Below are positions 17,000 through 24,279 of a DNA stretch of 28,289 nucleotides, piece by piece. Position numbers and translations under genes: made by a program. Position 1 is the first letter of the stretch, and every line of letters starts with the position of its first letter. The DNA is from JANNFX01 sp031380225 (GTDB lineage: Bacteria; Pseudomonadota; Alphaproteobacteria; Rhizobiales; Hyphomicrobiaceae): the NCBI GenBank assembly GCA_031380225.1, contig JANNFX010000176.1, positions 1 to 28,289 on the forward strand, given 5' to 3'. The notes beneath the pieces were generated by a model that had not been told where the DNA came from, did no database searches, and saw only the letters and a list, made by a program, of their open reading frames with translations.

Positions 17000-17598
17000 G
17001 CTGGACCTCCACGCGACGGTGTGGCTTCGCTCTTCAAAAGGCCAAACAATAGGTGGTCTTGCCAAGCGCCATTGATTTTGAGGTATTCCCGCGCCAGGCC
17101 TTCCTGCTGGAATCCGTTCTTCTCCAAAACACGAACTGAGGCCGTATTGGCTGGCTGCACGGCCGCATCAAGGCGATGCAGGCCAAGTGATTGGAACGCG
17201 ATCGGCAGCAGCGTCTGAACAGCCTTGGTCATGACGCCCCGGCCGGTATGGGGCAGCCCCAGCCAATAGCCAAGCGTGGCGGCTTGAGACACGCCGCGGC
17301 GGACATTTGACAGCGATACACCGCCGGTCAACTGATCGGTCTCGGCATCAAAAATGAAAAATGCGTGCCCAAGGTCGGCGCGCGCTTCACTGGCGTAGTG
17401 ACGCAGACGCCTGCGATACGCGGACTTGGTCAAATCATCGCGCGCCCAAACTGGTTCCCATGGCGTCAGATGCTCGCGCGAGCGAGTTCGCAATTCCGCC
17501 CATGCCGGATAATCGCTGGACTGTGGCGGCCGCAAAAACAACCCATCACCTTCGATGGTGATCGGAGTTTCGAACGTTCGCGGTCTGAGTAGCGCCAT
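16996..17598 (-). CDS. RimJ/RimL-like GNAT N-acetyltransferase
   Basis: Acetyl-CoA-dependent acyltransferase of the GNAT fold, closest in pattern to RimJ-type ribosomal-protein-alanine acetyltransferases. The true protein substrate is unknown. The ATG at 17598 (200 residues) has GAGG 8 bp upstream and lies 10 bp after the M16 peptidase stop. The strand/helix GDGLFLRPPQSSDYPAW opens the fold. GYWLGLPHTGRGVMTKAV is the acetyl-CoA pyrophosphate loop, with a variant of the Q/R-x-x-G-x-G/A signature. LDAAVQPANTASVRVLEKNGF is the final conserved block. An in-frame GTG at 17616 would overlap the upstream gene. The stop overlaps the GTG of the EAL gene, so translation of the two is probably coupled. 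Confidence 0.88.
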   Translation of the reverse strand: MALLRPRTFETPITIEGDGLFLRPPQSSDYPAWAELRTRSREHLTPWEPVWARDDLTKSAYRRRLRHYASEARADLGHAFFIFDAETDQLTGGVSLSNVRRGVSQAATLGYWLGLPHTGRGVMTKAVQTLLPIAFQSLGLHRLDAAVQPANTASVRVLEKNGFQQEGLAREYLKINGAWQDHLLFGLLKSEATPSRGGPA

Positions 17599-17608
17599 GG
17601 GCTGGTCC

Positions 17609-18874
17609 TCACCCACTCAATCGGGTTGCAGCACTCGCGGCAAACTTGCGCGAATTGCGACCGGCGCCGATCACGGCAGCAGACGGGATTTGTGATAACA
17701 TTTTTTCGGCGAACAGGCTGAGATCAGTTTCGCTGACTGCATCGACGCGACGCGCCAATTCAGCGGGGCTCAAGGCATGGCCGTAGACCAAAATTTGGCG
17801 GCTGATGGCTTCGGCAATCGCGGCAGATGATTCAAGGCTCATCAGCAGTCCGGCCTTGAGTTGAGCTTTCGAGCGCTGGATCTCGGCTGCACTCACGCCA
17901 TCGCTGGCTACGCGCTGGAGCTCCTGTTGCACGACGTTGATCAACTCGGCCATCATGTCCTTCCCCGTCGCAGCATGGATTGCGAACAATCCCGAATCTT
18001 TGAGGCCCCAAGCCGACGAATAAATCGAATAACAAAGCCCGCGCTTTTCACGGACCTCCTGGAACAATCGCGATGACATTCCACCGCCAAGAAGCCCCGA
18101 CAGGACTTGACCCGTGACGTAGCGCTCGTCGAGGTATGACGGTCCTTCGAACGCGAGCATCATATGGGACTGCTCAAAGGCTTTTTCGCTGAACCGCATT
18201 CCCCCGGTATAGTTGGCCGGACCCGAGGGTTCAGCCAGAGCCTCAGAAAGGCTGCCGAATAGGGCCTCAACATGGCGCACGAACGTTTCATGGTGGACGG
18301 AACCCACAGCTGCGACAACCATATTCCGGGGCCGGTAGTGCTGGGCCAAAAAGGTCTTGAGATCGGCGCCGGACAAGCCCGAGACGCTGGCGCGGGTGCC
18401 GATAATCGGCCGTCCGGCTGCTTGTCCGGTATAGGCTGCGTCATGGATCAGGTCGTAAATCAATTCGTCCGGGCTATCGTCGATGGCGGCGATTTCTTGC
18501 AAGATCACCTCGCGTTCTCGAGCTAGGTCGGCCTCGTCAAAGCGTGAGTTTTGCAGAATATCGGCCAGAATAGTGAGTGCAACCGGCTCGTCGCCCTTCA
18601 AAACGCGCGCGAAATAGGACGTCATTTCGACCCCGGTCGCCGCGTTCAAATCGCCGCCAATGGCTTCGATTTCTTCGGCAATGTCGCGCGCCGAACGTGT
18701 CTTCGTGCCCTTGAACGCCATATGTTCAAATAGATGCGAAAGCCCGTGTTGGGCCACCGTTTCGTCGCGCGAGCCTGTACCCACCCAGACGCCGAGCGAG
18801 GTCGTTTCCAGGTGCGGCAGAGTTTGCGTTGCAACCCGAAGGCCGTTTGGCAGCACCGAGATTTCGGGTGTCAT
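17609..18874 (-). CDS. M16 family zinc peptidase (processing-peptidase-like)
   Basis: Metallopeptidase of the M16/insulinase family, related to the beta subunit of the mitochondrial processing peptidase; alphaproteobacterial relatives are usually soluble. The product has 421 residues, the usual length. The inverted zinc motif HLFEH is at His47, Glu50 and His51, within GLSHLFEHMAFKGT. The third zinc ligand is in the downstream REREVILQEIAA segment. The second, inactive half has the family's LSGLLGGGMSSRLFQEVREK block. The ATG overlaps the thrC stop (ATGA), indicating translational coupling. No signal peptide is visible. The natural substrate is not known from context. Confidence 0.93.
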   Translation of the reverse strand: MTPEISVLPNGLRVATQTLPHLETTSLGVWVGTGSRDETVAQHGLSHLFEHMAFKGTKTRSARDIAEEIEAIGGDLNAATGVEMTSYFARVLKGDEPVALTILADILQNSRFDEADLAREREVILQEIAAIDDSPDELIYDLIHDAAYTGQAAGRPIIGTRASVSGLSGADLKTFLAQHYRPRNMVVAAVGSVHHETFVRHVEALFGSLSEALAEPSGPANYTGGMRFSEKAFEQSHMMLAFEGPSYLDERYVTGQVLSGLLGGGMSSRLFQEVREKRGLCYSIYSSAWGLKDSGLFAIHAATGKDMMAELINVVQQELQRVASDGVSAAEIQRSKAQLKAGLLMSLESSAAIAEAISRQILVYGHALSPAELARRVDAVSETDLSLFAEKMLSQIPSAAVIGAGRNSRKFAASAATRLSG

Positions 18875-20313
18875 ACGCTGTGGCCCCCGCGCGAAGCACT
18901 GGTCACCGCCTCGACATGGGCCTCAATCGTGGTGAGATCGTTATCCAAAACTTTAAACCGCTCCATTGCCGACATCAGACCAGACAACCGTGGCGGCAAA
19001 GCGGGGTGCACACCCGTGATTGCCTCCATGGCATCTGGAAATTTAGCAGGGTGCGCGGTGGCGAGGATAACTTTTGGCTCGCCGCCAGGATTTTTTTCGC
19101 TCGGATGCCGGCATTTCTGCAGGGCAACGTAGGCGCAAGCCGTATGCGGGTCCATGGTGTACCCAGCACTCTTAACCACGTGGCGGATTGCGGCTGCAAC
19201 CTCGTCTTCGCTGGCGGCGCTCGCATTAAAATCGGTGCGGAATTGGGATAGCGCTGGGCCAACTTGGAAGCGGCCGGATTGCTTTAACCAATCCATTTGC
19301 GAACGGATGGTGGCGGCATCGCGGTTTGACGCTTCGAACAGGTAACGCTCAAAGTTCGACGACACCTGAATGTCCATCGACGGCGAGGTCGTTTGTTTGA
19401 CTTCGCGCGTCGCGTACATGCCCTGGGCCATCGTTCGCGGCAGGATATCGTTTTCATTCGACGCGATAATCAACTGCTCGATCGGCAGTCCCATGCGGCG
19501 CGCGCAGTAGCCAGCAAAGATATCGCCGAAGTTCCCGGTCGGAACTGCGAAGGTGACCTTGCGATGTGGCGCGCCGAGTGTGGACGCAGCCGCAAAATAA
19601 TAGGTCACCTGCGCAACAATGCGCGCCCAGTTGATCGAATTAACGCCCGATAGCCCGACACGGTCGCGAAACGGGTGATCATTGAACATCGCTTTGACGA
19701 GCGCCTGGCAGTCATCAAACGTGCCTTTGACGGCCACCGAATGCACGTTTTTATCCTCAGGCGTGGTCATCATGCGGCGCTGTACGTCCGACACGCGGCC
19801 ATCTGGGAACAGGATTACGACATCGACGCGCTTCGAGCCGCGGAACGCTTCGATCGCTGCGCCGCCGGTATCGCCCGATGTGGCGCCGGCAATGGTGGCG
19901 CGCCGGTTCTGTTTGGCGAGGATGTGATCCATTAGCCGCGCAAGCAACTGCATCGCCACGTCTTTGAAAGCCAGCGTTGGACCGTGAAACAGTTCGAGGA
20001 TGAACGTATCGCGATCAATCTGCACCAGTGGCGTTACCGACGCGTGGCCGAAGGTCTGATACGCGTCGTCAGCCAGCGCTTTGAGTTCTGACTTCGATAT
20101 CTCGCCGCCGGTGAAGGGATGAATGACATCGACCGCGATATCGGCAAACGGCATGCCGGAAAACGACGCGATGGTTTCGGTCGAAAGCTGAGGCCAAGTT
20201 TCTGGTAGATACAAGCCGCCATCGCGGGCCAAGCCGGCTAGCACTGCTTCGCTGAAACCAATCGCTTGCGCGCCGTCACTCGAATGAAGGCCGCGGGTCG
20301 AGATATACTGCAC
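18871..20313 (-). CDS. thrC: Threonine synthase
   Basis: PLP-dependent enzyme converting O-phospho-L-homoserine to L-threonine, the last step of the pathway from aspartate. It has 480 residues, the length of the longer ThrC class. The N-terminal MQYISTRG and DGGLYLPE are diagnostic. The PLP lysine is Lys117 in HGPTLAFKDVAMQLLA. TSGDTGGAAIEAF is the phosphate-binding glycine loop, and AVPTGNFGDIFAG is also conserved. The start is a GTG with AGGA 6 bp upstream. It is the first gene of the thrC-M16-GNAT-EAL series, and its stop overlaps the next start. It starts 83 bp after the end of the BcsS-like gene on the same strand. Confidence 0.97.
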   Translation of the reverse strand: MQYISTRGLHSSDGAQAIGFSEAVLAGLARDGGLYLPETWPQLSTETIASFSGMPFADIAVDVIHPFTGGEISKSELKALADDAYQTFGHASVTPLVQIDRDTFILELFHGPTLAFKDVAMQLLARLMDHILAKQNRRATIAGATSGDTGGAAIEAFRGSKRVDVVILFPDGRVSDVQRRMMTTPEDKNVHSVAVKGTFDDCQALVKAMFNDHPFRDRVGLSGVNSINWARIVAQVTYYFAAASTLGAPHRKVTFAVPTGNFGDIFAGYCARRMGLPIEQLIIASNENDILPRTMAQGMYATREVKQTTSPSMDIQVSSNFERYLFEASNRDAATIRSQMDWLKQSGRFQVGPALSQFRTDFNASAASEDEVAAAIRHVVKSAGYTMDPHTACAYVALQKCRHPSEKNPGGEPKVILATAHPAKFPDAMEAITGVHPALPPRLSGLMSAMERFKVLDNDLTTIEAHVEAVTSASRGGHSV

Positions 20314-20396
20314 GGGAAATCCTGGGTTATGTTTTCCAAGATTGGTTACGCTGCCGGGCGCACCAGTACAAGCAGTCGCGGCTTCGTGAGCCGGGA

Positions 20397-21374
20397 TTAG
20401 AACTGCATAATCCAGTTGACCGTCGCATAGGGCTCGAACTGTATATCGCCTGTGGGGCTAAGGACTTGGCCCAGTGCCCCGGCGGACACTGAGACTTCGC
20501 CACCATCCCATTCGTAGCGCGCGAATAGCCCGGTGCGGCCATAGTCGAACAGCGTTTTGGGGATGACGTCATTGACATTCAATCGGCAGCCAGTCTGCTC
20601 AGGGAGGCGGATTTTGCACTGGCCTTGTCCATCAAGATTAAGCCCGCCTTCGGCACCGAACGACCATGATGGCGTCCACCGGTATCCGCTCCGCGTGCGG
20701 ATGGCGGCGGTTTCATGGGCTGTGCTGTAGGACAGATCGAGTGATGCCCACGAGCGCTTGCCGGTGTTCATCCAAAGTTCAATCACGCCTTTAACCCCAA
20801 CGTCATCTCCCGCGGCAAAGTTTTCGGTGTCAAAGGGTGCGATGTCGTGTTCGATAAACGAGACGCCGGCAAAGGCTTTGACGGTCACCGGCCCCCATTG
20901 CATCAGATATCCCGCCAGCACATCGGCGAAGGCGGTGCTAGCGTTGAATTTTTGCTTGTGATTTCGGTTTGTCGTGCCGGCGATAAAGCCGTCGTAGCTG
21001 TATTGGCCGTAGCCCATTACGGTCCTGAGCCGGACGCCGTCTTTGTGGATTTGGCTCCACGGCGACAGGGTGGCGCCCGAGTAAACCAGCCACGTATTGG
21101 CGGACACATCGGCGCCGGCCCAGACTTCGCGCCAATAGTCGTCAGAGCGTTTGGAACTGTCAGCTGAGACTGGATTGGATACCGCCAGCAAGGGCACAAC
21201 CATAATCAACAACTGCGCCAACCGAAGCGCCGAAGCCGGTCGTCCAAACCTGAGACTCCCAACGCCACACAAAGCGGGAATACTCTGAAACGATTGCGAA
21301 AAATTAGATAAACTCGGAAGTGAGCATAAGTTTGATAACGAGAGCTTCGGTACGGTTAATCGCTCCCTGAGCAT
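20397..21374 (-). CDS. Cellulose biosynthesis protein BcsS-like outer-membrane protein
   Basis: The sequence after a hydrophobic N-terminal segment (AQLLIMVVPLLAV) resembles the BcsS family seen near some alphaproteobacterial cellulose operons: WREVWAGADVSANTW, then DGVRLRTVMGYGQYSYDG. Alternating short aromatic-rich strands and a final Phe (NWIMQF) point to an outer-membrane beta-barrel. No bcsA, bcsB or bcsZ is nearby, so a role in cellulose export is only inferred from the family. The start is uncertain: the ATG at 21374 gives 325 residues but puts about 45 polar residues before the signal peptide and has no clear Shine-Dalgarno. The mature protein should begin near SADSSKRSDDYW. Confidence 0.65.
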   Translation of the reverse strand: MLRERLTVPKLSLSNLCSLPSLSNFSQSFQSIPALCGVGSLRFGRPASALRLAQLLIMVVPLLAVSNPVSADSSKRSDDYWREVWAGADVSANTWLVYSGATLSPWSQIHKDGVRLRTVMGYGQYSYDGFIAGTTNRNHKQKFNASTAFADVLAGYLMQWGPVTVKAFAGVSFIEHDIAPFDTENFAAGDDVGVKGVIELWMNTGKRSWASLDLSYSTAHETAAIRTRSGYRWTPSWSFGAEGGLNLDGQGQCKIRLPEQTGCRLNVNDVIPKTLFDYGRTGLFARYEWDGGEVSVSAGALGQVLSPTGDIQFEPYATVNWIMQF

Positions 21375-21681
21375 TTCTTAGAGAAGAGCCGCACGAGGGG
21401 ACACCAACCCTAAGTTGTTCAAGAAGAATTGATCGACTCCGGTGTGGCGGCCTCTCCTGTAGAGTCTTGCTGTCAAGTGGGTGAAATGGCCGTGACTGAC
21501 GAATGAAGTGGATATCGAGATATTGTGATTGGCTTTTCCCCGCCCGGCGGGAGTTAATTTCAGAGCCCGTCCCATTTTTCGACAATTTTCAATGATCAGT
21601 GCGGGCCAACTCGCAGCGGCAAAGCGAGACCCATCCGGTGGCAAAGCCATCGGCAAGTAAATAGTGCAGAGGGAAAACGCC
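21375..21681. other. Divergent intergenic region with no clear feature
   Basis: This 307-bp region separates the BcsS-like gene (-) from the phasin-like gene (+) and should hold both promoters. I see no convincing sigma-70 pair, no strong palindrome and no gene-like reading frame in it. A Shine-Dalgarno (AGAGGG) for the phasin gene is at its right end. If the BcsS-like gene starts further downstream than 21374, the untranslated part is longer. Confidence 0.4.
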
Positions 21682-22179
21682 ATGTTCATCGCACCACACC
21701 TTGTTGATCTCGCAAGACACCAAGCGGTTCAAGACGCCGTCCTTTCTCAATCTCCGCTTGTCGTTTACTTCTCAACGGTCAGCGCTTTGTCTCAATCCAT
21801 GGCTCCGGCGCGCGGCGCAGCACGTGCCAGCGCAGAAGCCGTCGGATATATGAGCCGCCGCACATTGGCGACCATCGACTCCGCACATCGCATCAGCCGG
21901 TGCCGTTCGCCAAAAGACCTGCTCGATGAGCAGATGCGGTTTTGGAACACGGCCATGCAACAGTACATGGACGCCACGACGCGCATGATGTCCGCGTGGT
22001 CCCAGTCTGCCGCGGTCGCGGCGCCGGTTGCAGTGCCGGTCGTCGAGCTGTCGGTTGTGGCATCGAATGCTGAGCCAGTCCGGCCGCAGCCAGTCAGGGA
22101 TATCCTGCAGTTGCAGGACGCTAAATCTGGCCGCGCCAACCGGCCCGTGACCCCAGGCACAGACCGCGAAGCGGCTTGA
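21682..22179 (+). CDS. Phasin-like protein
   Basis: Phasins coat polyhydroxyalkanoate granules and influence their size and number. The 165-residue product from the ATG at 21682 (AGAGGG 8 bp upstream; an in-frame GTG at 21664 is less likely) is mostly helical. The segment CRSPKDLLDEQMRFWNTAMQ followed by QYMDATTRMMSAW resembles the C-terminal amphipathic helix of Rhizobiales phasins. The end is an Ala/Val/Pro-rich, probably disordered tail. It has no signal peptide and no membrane helix. No phaC or phaZ is nearby, so the granule role rests on sequence resemblance alone. A small helical protein of another family is the alternative. Confidence 0.6.
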   Translation: MFIAPHLVDLARHQAVQDAVLSQSPLVVYFSTVSALSQSMAPARGAARASAEAVGYMSRRTLATIDSAHRISRCRSPKDLLDEQMRFWNTAMQQYMDATTRMMSAWSQSAAVAAPVAVPVVELSVVASNAEPVRPQPVRDILQLQDAKSGRANRPVTPGTDREAA

Positions 22180-22206
22180 TACTAAACGGCCAAGTGGTGC
22201 ACTGTT

Positions 22207-22239
22207 GAGGGTGGCCGGGCGCACAGTCCGGCCGCGCTC
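22207..22239 (+). other. GC-rich hairpin between phasin and rhodanese genes
   Basis: Arms GGCCGG (22213-22218) and CCGGCC (22228-22233) enclose a 9-nt loop. Outer pairing is GAG (22207-22209) with CTC (22237-22239), with a partly mismatched inner step. No T-run follows. It could be a terminator of the phasin gene working without a U-tract, or a leader structure of the rhodanese gene, whose ATG is 27 bp downstream. Confidence 0.3.
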
Positions 22240-22265
22240 AACCGCATAAGGCAGCTAAAAATCAT

Positions 22266-22850
22266 ATGTTGAACGTAAAGCGATTTGGGGGTTTTGCGGC
22301 GGCTATCATGACTGCCGCAACGCTCCTCGCGTCCACGCCATCAATCGCGGGCGCGAAAGACGATCTGACCGCCGTCGAGGCTAAGATCGCAACGGAATTC
22401 CCGTCGCTGGATCACCTGGATCCACATGCATTCGATGCCATGGTCAAGGCTGGAACGCCGGTGATGCTGTTCGATGTCCGCGAAGAGAACGAATTTGCGG
22501 TAAGCCGCTTGCCGGGCGCGCGCCGCATCGCGCCAAATTCTGATCCCGCGCAGTTTGTCAAAGACATCGCCGCCGAGGCCAAGGGCAAGCAAGTTGTTTT
22601 CTATTGCTCAGTTGGCAAACGCTCATCGACACTTGCGAGCAAGGCCGCTGCCGGACTGACCGAGGTAGGAGCATCAGGAGTTCACAACTTGCGCGGCGGC
22701 ATTTTTCGCTGGTCAAACGAAGGCCGGCCGCTCGAAAAGGGTCCTGTCGCGGTTCCAGGCAAAGCCAGCAATTCTGGCATTGACGTCCACCCCTACAACA
22801 GCCGTTGGGGTGCGCTGATTGAACAGCCAGCGGCGGCAAAAGTGCAATAA
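22266..22850 (+). CDS. Periplasmic rhodanese-domain protein
   Basis: Single-domain rhodanese of 194 residues with an N-terminal signal peptide (basic LNVKRF, hydrophobic AAAIMTAATLLA, likely cleavage near PSIAGA). MLFDVREENEFAVSRLPGA is the typical rhodanese beginning and CH2A region. The active-site loop is CSVGKRSS with catalytic Cys114, a six-residue loop that favours sulfur rather than phosphate substrates. NLRGGIFRWSNEGRPL is the closing block. It should transfer sulfane sulfur in the periplasm; the donor and acceptor are unknown. It converges on a periplasmic thioredoxin-like gene with only 3 bp between the stops. Confidence 0.9.
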   Translation: MLNVKRFGGFAAAIMTAATLLASTPSIAGAKDDLTAVEAKIATEFPSLDHLDPHAFDAMVKAGTPVMLFDVREENEFAVSRLPGARRIAPNSDPAQFVKDIAAEAKGKQVVFYCSVGKRSSTLASKAAAGLTEVGASGVHNLRGGIFRWSNEGRPLEKGPVAVPGKASNSGIDVHPYNSRWGALIEQPAAAKVQ

Positions 22851-22853
22851 CGT

Positions 22854-23423
22854 CTATTCAGATTGTGCCTGCTGCTGCGGATCGATCAAAATCGTCTGCT
22901 CTTGAGGAGGAGCATTCCCCGCAGGCGCACCTTTTTTCATGAGACCCAACAATTCATCCGGGCTCTTGCTGTCGATGGTGTGGGGATGCTCCGGATCGCT
23001 CTTGCCAACCAGGTCTGAACGCACATCGCCATCAGGCGTAATGAACAACGTGCGCGGCACGTAGGTGCCATCGGGAGAGAATGCGCCGTTGGTGGTTGGA
23101 TCTTTATCGACGTCGACCAGGATCATGACGTAGTCGCTCGACATTGCGACGATGCCTGGGTCTTTAAAAACATTGCGATACTTTTTGCAGGCCGAGCACC
23201 ACTCGGCGTGCAGAACCATAATAGCGGTCTTGCCGGTTGCGGTCGCTTGTTTAACGCCCTCGCGCATATCTTTCCATGCGATTTCAGCGCCGTTCCAGTT
23301 CTCGGCCGCCTCAGGTGTTTTGGCCAGCGCGCTGGGGCTCCAGGTGCTTGCGGTCAACGTGGCTGGAACGGCCAGCAGCAGGGCGGCAGCAAGGAGAAGT
23401 GCTGGGCGGGGTAATGGGCTCAT
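22854..23423 (-). CDS. Periplasmic thioredoxin-like protein with CSAC motif
   Basis: Exported thiol-disulfide protein of 189 residues. The N-terminus (PALLLAAALLLAVPATLTAS) is a signal peptide. The thioredoxin fold has HAEWCSACKKYRNVF with redox cysteines Cys76 and Cys79. DYVMILVDVDKDP, and YVPRTLFITPDGDV with a cis-Pro at 123, follow. The pattern is close to the small thioredoxins of the ERp18/TXNDC12 kind and their bacterial relatives. It could reduce or isomerise periplasmic disulfides; the partner is not evident. A Gln/Pro-rich tail of about 30 residues follows. It converges on the periplasmic rhodanese gene. Confidence 0.85.
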   Translation of the reverse strand: MSPLPRPALLLAAALLLAVPATLTASTWSPSALAKTPEAAENWNGAEIAWKDMREGVKQATATGKTAIMVLHAEWCSACKKYRNVFKDPGIVAMSSDYVMILVDVDKDPTTNGAFSPDGTYVPRTLFITPDGDVRSDLVGKSDPEHPHTIDSKSPDELLGLMKKGAPAGNAPPQEQTILIDPQQQAQSE

Positions 23424-23504
23424 AGCAGCGGCTCTCTGTTGGTGTCTGTTGTGATTTATACGGGGAGCGTTGAAATTAGACTGGCCGCTCTAAAGCATGG
23501 TGCA

Positions 23505-24128
23505 CTACTCGGCCAAAATGATAAGATGATCGGGCAGCTCGTTGGGATCGTGCGAACCCGGTGGAAAATGCTGAGTCAGATGTTTCCCGACCTCGTTGAT
23601 GGCGTGAACAAAGCCGTCCGTCGCTCGACCTTCAGCAATCATGGCCGTCATTTCGTCGACGATTTTTTTCCAGGTGCCGTTCGGAACTTTTTCATTGATA
23701 CCGGTATCAGCTAGGATTTCTGCATAACGCTCGGCGACTGAGACAAAAATCAGCACACCTGTCCGGCCGCCAGTTGTGTGCAGGTTTTGCGCCAGAAATT
23801 GCTCAACTGCGCGCCGGTGGGCGCGGCCCTGGCGAATGCCCTTGGGAACCAATGCAAGGCGGATGCTGCGCGGCCAGAACAGGCACAACAGCAGGAAAAA
23901 AGTGATGAGCTGTATCAAATAGATTTTTTGGACCGTCATCCAGGTAAAGAAAATCAGCGGCCACGGAACCAGAAGCGCGAGGATCGCGGCCCATAAAAAC
24001 GTCGCGTAAAGGTACGAGCTGCTTTCAGGCGCGACAACCGCAACGATCTCTCCCGAGGTCTTGCTTTCGGCCGCTGAGATTGCCGCTGCAATCCGATCGG
24101 CATTATCTTTTGAAAACAGGCGCATCAT
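23505..24128 (-). CDS. TPM-domain membrane protein
   Basis: Integral membrane protein of 207 residues of the TPM (TLP18.3/Psb32/MOLO-1) superfamily. AAISAAESKTSGEIVAVV is the opening of the domain. Two hydrophobic segments (YATFLWAAILALLVPWPLIF and IYLIQLITFFLLLCLFWP) are inserted at about residues 40-85. RRAVEQFLAQNL, GVLIFVSVAERYAEILAD and the closing helix complete the fold. The start has two adjacent ATGs at 24128 and 24125 with only an A-rich leader. It is the third gene of the lemA-TPM-TPM series. Function is unknown; the family is often found with LemA and is thought to act in envelope maintenance. The 70-bp palindrome lies in the gap before it. Confidence 0.85.
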   Translation of the reverse strand: MMRLFSKDNADRIAAAISAAESKTSGEIVAVVAPESSSYLYATFLWAAILALLVPWPLIFFTWMTVQKIYLIQLITFFLLLCLFWPRSIRLALVPKGIRQGRAHRRAVEQFLAQNLHTTGGRTGVLIFVSVAERYAEILADTGINEKVPNGTWKKIVDEMTAMIAEGRATDGFVHAINEVGKHLTQHFPPGSHDPNELPDHLIILAE

Positions 24129-24169
24129 TTTTCTTTCGCAAAGTAGTCACTTTACCAACACGCCTCAGG

Positions 24170-24239
24170 AAGGGGTCAGACCCCTCACAGAATTGATCCA
24201 GAACGGTCTCGCAGATGTGTGTAAGGGGTCTGACCCCAA
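24170..24239. repeat. 70-bp palindromic repeat element, copy 2
   Basis: It has the same 70-bp length as the copy at 9679-9748. Arms are GGGGTCAGACCCCTCACA (24172-24189) and a near-perfect complement (24220-24237, one mismatch). By hand alignment the two copies agree at about 52 of 70 positions when copy 1 is reversed, with the arms almost identical and the loop partly conserved. It lies in the 151-bp gap between the two TPM genes, which otherwise look co-transcribed, so it may form an mRNA hairpin within that transcript. Confidence 0.85.
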
Positions 24240-24262
24240 TTCATCGATCCCAATTCATCCAT
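24235..24262. repeat. Tandem 14-bp direct repeat
   Basis: CCCAATTCATCGAT at 24235-24248 is followed at once by CCCAATTCATCCAT at 24249-24262, with one mismatch. The first copy overlaps the right end of the 70-bp palindrome. It could be a small duplication made by slippage or by insertion of that element. Confidence 0.6.
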
Positions 24263-24279
24263 CGTTCTATTTTCCAACG

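Noticed and set aside
17000..17065. Longer N-terminus for the EAL protein starting at 17065
   Set aside because: It would overlap the acetyltransferase gene by 70 bp. The GTG at 16999 has GGAGG at 6 bp and gives a normal signal segment.
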